Part shown: piece after piece, positions 15,976 to 16,937 of the stretch
Position numbering within the stretch: the first letter of the stretch is position 1
Layout of the letters: each line of letters starts with the position of its first letter
Source of the DNA: an uncultured Clostridium sp.
GTDB lineage: Bacteria > Bacillota > Clostridia > TANB77 > CAG-508
Assembly (NCBI GenBank): GCA_946497905.1
Contig: CAMMMI010000034.1
Coordinates: 1 to 16,937, forward strand
Direction: 5' to 3'
Length of the DNA stretch: 16,937 bases
Translations under genes and position numbers: made by a program
Notes under the pieces: generated by a model
Database searches by the model: none
The model's input: the letters and a program-made list of their open reading frames with translations, nothing else
Told to the model about the DNA's origin: nothing

Positions 15976-15999
15976 ATTTATATACTAATATAGTAAAAT
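15971..15999 (+). promoter_or_regulatory. prmC promoter, -35 at the edge of the repeat
   Basis: TTGACA (15971-15976), 17 bases, TAAAAT (15994-15999): close to consensus. The TTGAC part is the right terminus of the REPIN-like element. Predicted +1 is near 16006, giving a leader of about 38 bases with the ribosome site AGGAAG (16030-16035). Confidence 0.7.
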
Positions 16000-16043
16000 A
16001 AAAGTGAATTTAATATGAATTTAGGCAAAAGGAAGTGGTAGTC

Positions 16044-16916
16044 ATGCAATTAAAAGAAGTAATGAGAAAAGGTATGATTAGTCTTAAAACAAACAATATA
16101 AAAGAACCAAACCTAAAATCAAGACTTTTAATGCAATATATATTAAATAAACCAAGAGAATACATATTAGTACATGATGACCAACAATTAACATTAAGGC
16201 AAAATGTAGATTACTTAAAAGGGATAAACATGTTGATAAAAGGAATACCTATTCAGCATATAACACATCAACAAGAATTTATGAAAATGAGTTTTTATGT
16301 TGATGAAGATGTATTAATACCACGACCAGATACAGAAATTTTAGTAGAAGAAGTAATAAATTTATGCAAAAGAAAAAATTTTATTAAAATATTAGATTTA
16401 TGTACAGGAAGTGGAGCAATAGCAGTTTCGTTAGCTAAATATTTAAATAATGTAGATATAACGGCAGTTGATATAAGTAATAAAGCTTTAAAAATAGCAA
16501 AAAAGAATGCAAGAAATAACAATGTAGAAGAAAAAATTACTTTTATAGAATCAGATTTATTTAGTAACTTATCAAAAAATAAATATGATTTTATAGTATC
16601 AAATCCACCATACATAAAAAAAGAAGATATAGAAAAACTTGATATAGAAGTAAAAAAAGAGCCAATATTAGCGTTAGATGGCGGAGTAGATGGATTAGAC
16701 TTTTATAGGAAAATAATTCAAAATTCATACAATTATTTAAATAATAAAGGAATGTTATGTTTAGAAATAGGGTTTGATCAAAAAGAGCAAGTTGAAAGCT
16801 TATTAGAAAAAGAAGGAAAATATATAAATATTTACTGTAAAAAAGATTTAGGAAATAATGATAGAGTAATAGTTGCATGTAGAGTGCCAAAGGGGACGGG
16901 CTATTTTGACAACTAG
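16044..16916 (+). CDS. prmC: Peptide chain release factor glutamine methyltransferase PrmC
   Basis: A SAM-dependent enzyme that N5-methylates the Gln of the GGQ motif in release factors RF1 and RF2. From the ATG at 16044 it has 290 residues, normal for the family. An N-terminal helical domain (about 1-85) is followed by FYVDEDVLIPRPDTEILVEE, the SAM-binding DLCTGSGAIAVSLA (118-131), DITAVDIS, and the catalytic NPPYI with Asn187-Pro-Pro-Tyr190. ALDGGVDGLDFYRKII comes next, and the end is DRVIVACR. I prefer this ATG to a GTG at 16035, because that GTG overlaps the AGGAAG ribosome site, which is eight bases before the ATG. Codons 281-290 (VPKGTGYFDN) and the TAG lie in a third repeat copy, so the natural C-terminus has been replaced or extended. 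prfA is often adjacent in Bacillota but is not in the window. Confidence 0.94.
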   Translation: MQLKEVMRKGMISLKTNNIKEPNLKSRLLMQYILNKPREYILVHDDQQLTLRQNVDYLKGINMLIKGIPIQHITHQQEFMKMSFYVDEDVLIPRPDTEILVEEVINLCKRKNFIKILDLCTGSGAIAVSLAKYLNNVDITAVDISNKALKIAKKNARNNNVEEKITFIESDLFSNLSKNKYDFIVSNPPYIKKEDIEKLDIEVKKEPILALDGGVDGLDFYRKIIQNSYNYLNNKGMLCLEIGFDQKEQVESLLEKEGKYINIYCKKDLGNNDRVIVACRVPKGTGYFDN

Positions 16917-16937
16917 GGGACGTTCCTTTAATCCCTA
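16884..16937 (+). repeat. REPIN-like element 3 (partial, runs off right edge)
   Basis: GTGCCAAAGGGGACGGG (16884-16900) followed by CTATTTTGACAAC matches the core of elements 1 and 2. A second GGGGACGTTCC (16916-16926) matches in inverse the GGAACGTCCCC of element 2 (15959-15969). The window ends before an opposite arm could appear. The first 30 bases are translated as the last ten codons of prmC. Confidence 0.8.

Noticed and set aside
16035..16043. GTG start for prmC
   Set aside because: It overlaps the AGGAAG ribosome site that fits the ATG at 16044.
6241..16937. The spaced repeats as a CRISPR array
   Set aside because: Copies are kilobases apart, inverted in pairs, and have no regular spacers or cas genes.

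Overview
The window is very AT-rich and reads like a chromosomal segment of a low-GC Bacillota, most likely an uncultured or gut-type member of the Clostridia. The signs are strong AGGAGG-type ribosome sites on most genes, TTGACA/TATAAT promoters, a CIRCE operator (the HrcA site) in front of groES, and a housekeeping set of groESL, alr, femAB-like, ftsH and prmC. The lineage is an inference from these features and not from a search.

Positions 1-3040 look like accessory or decaying DNA. There is an interrupted frame at the left edge, an ORF6N/PLD-like gene with its own consensus promoter, an N-terminally truncated MFS transporter remnant, a HAD phosphatase, and another broken frame. From 3074 the core begins: an RluA-type pseudouridine synthase (minus strand), groES-groEL under CIRCE, a membrane-anchored N-acetylglucosaminidase, and tRNA-Thr(CGT). 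A small HEPN/MNT nucleotidyltransferase pair follows the tRNA and is bracketed by a 27-nt direct repeat that starts inside the tRNA 3' end. Two convergent, unrecognised four-helix membrane proteins lie at 8741-10167. The right part runs femAB-like, alr, a DUF1189-like membrane protein, ftsH and prmC, all on the plus strand. Glucosaminidase, FemAB-like transferase and alanine racemase make a loose cell-wall theme.

Three points deserve most attention. (1) A family of REP/REPIN-like inverted repeats with a GGGACGGGYTATTTTG core sits directly behind groEL, ftsH and prmC. It touches the ftsH stop codon, supplies the last ten codons of prmC, and its right ends form the -35 hexamers of well-spaced promoters for the next genes. 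(2) The HEPN/MNT islet at tRNA-Thr carries hairpins whose only imperfections are G-U wobbles in plus-strand RNA. (3) Two genes (RluA-like and glucosaminidase) have no usable ribosome site and a TATAAT positioned so that the predicted transcript starts at the ATG, which suggests leaderless mRNAs. No CRISPR array, complete insertion sequence, rRNA or riboswitch was seen.
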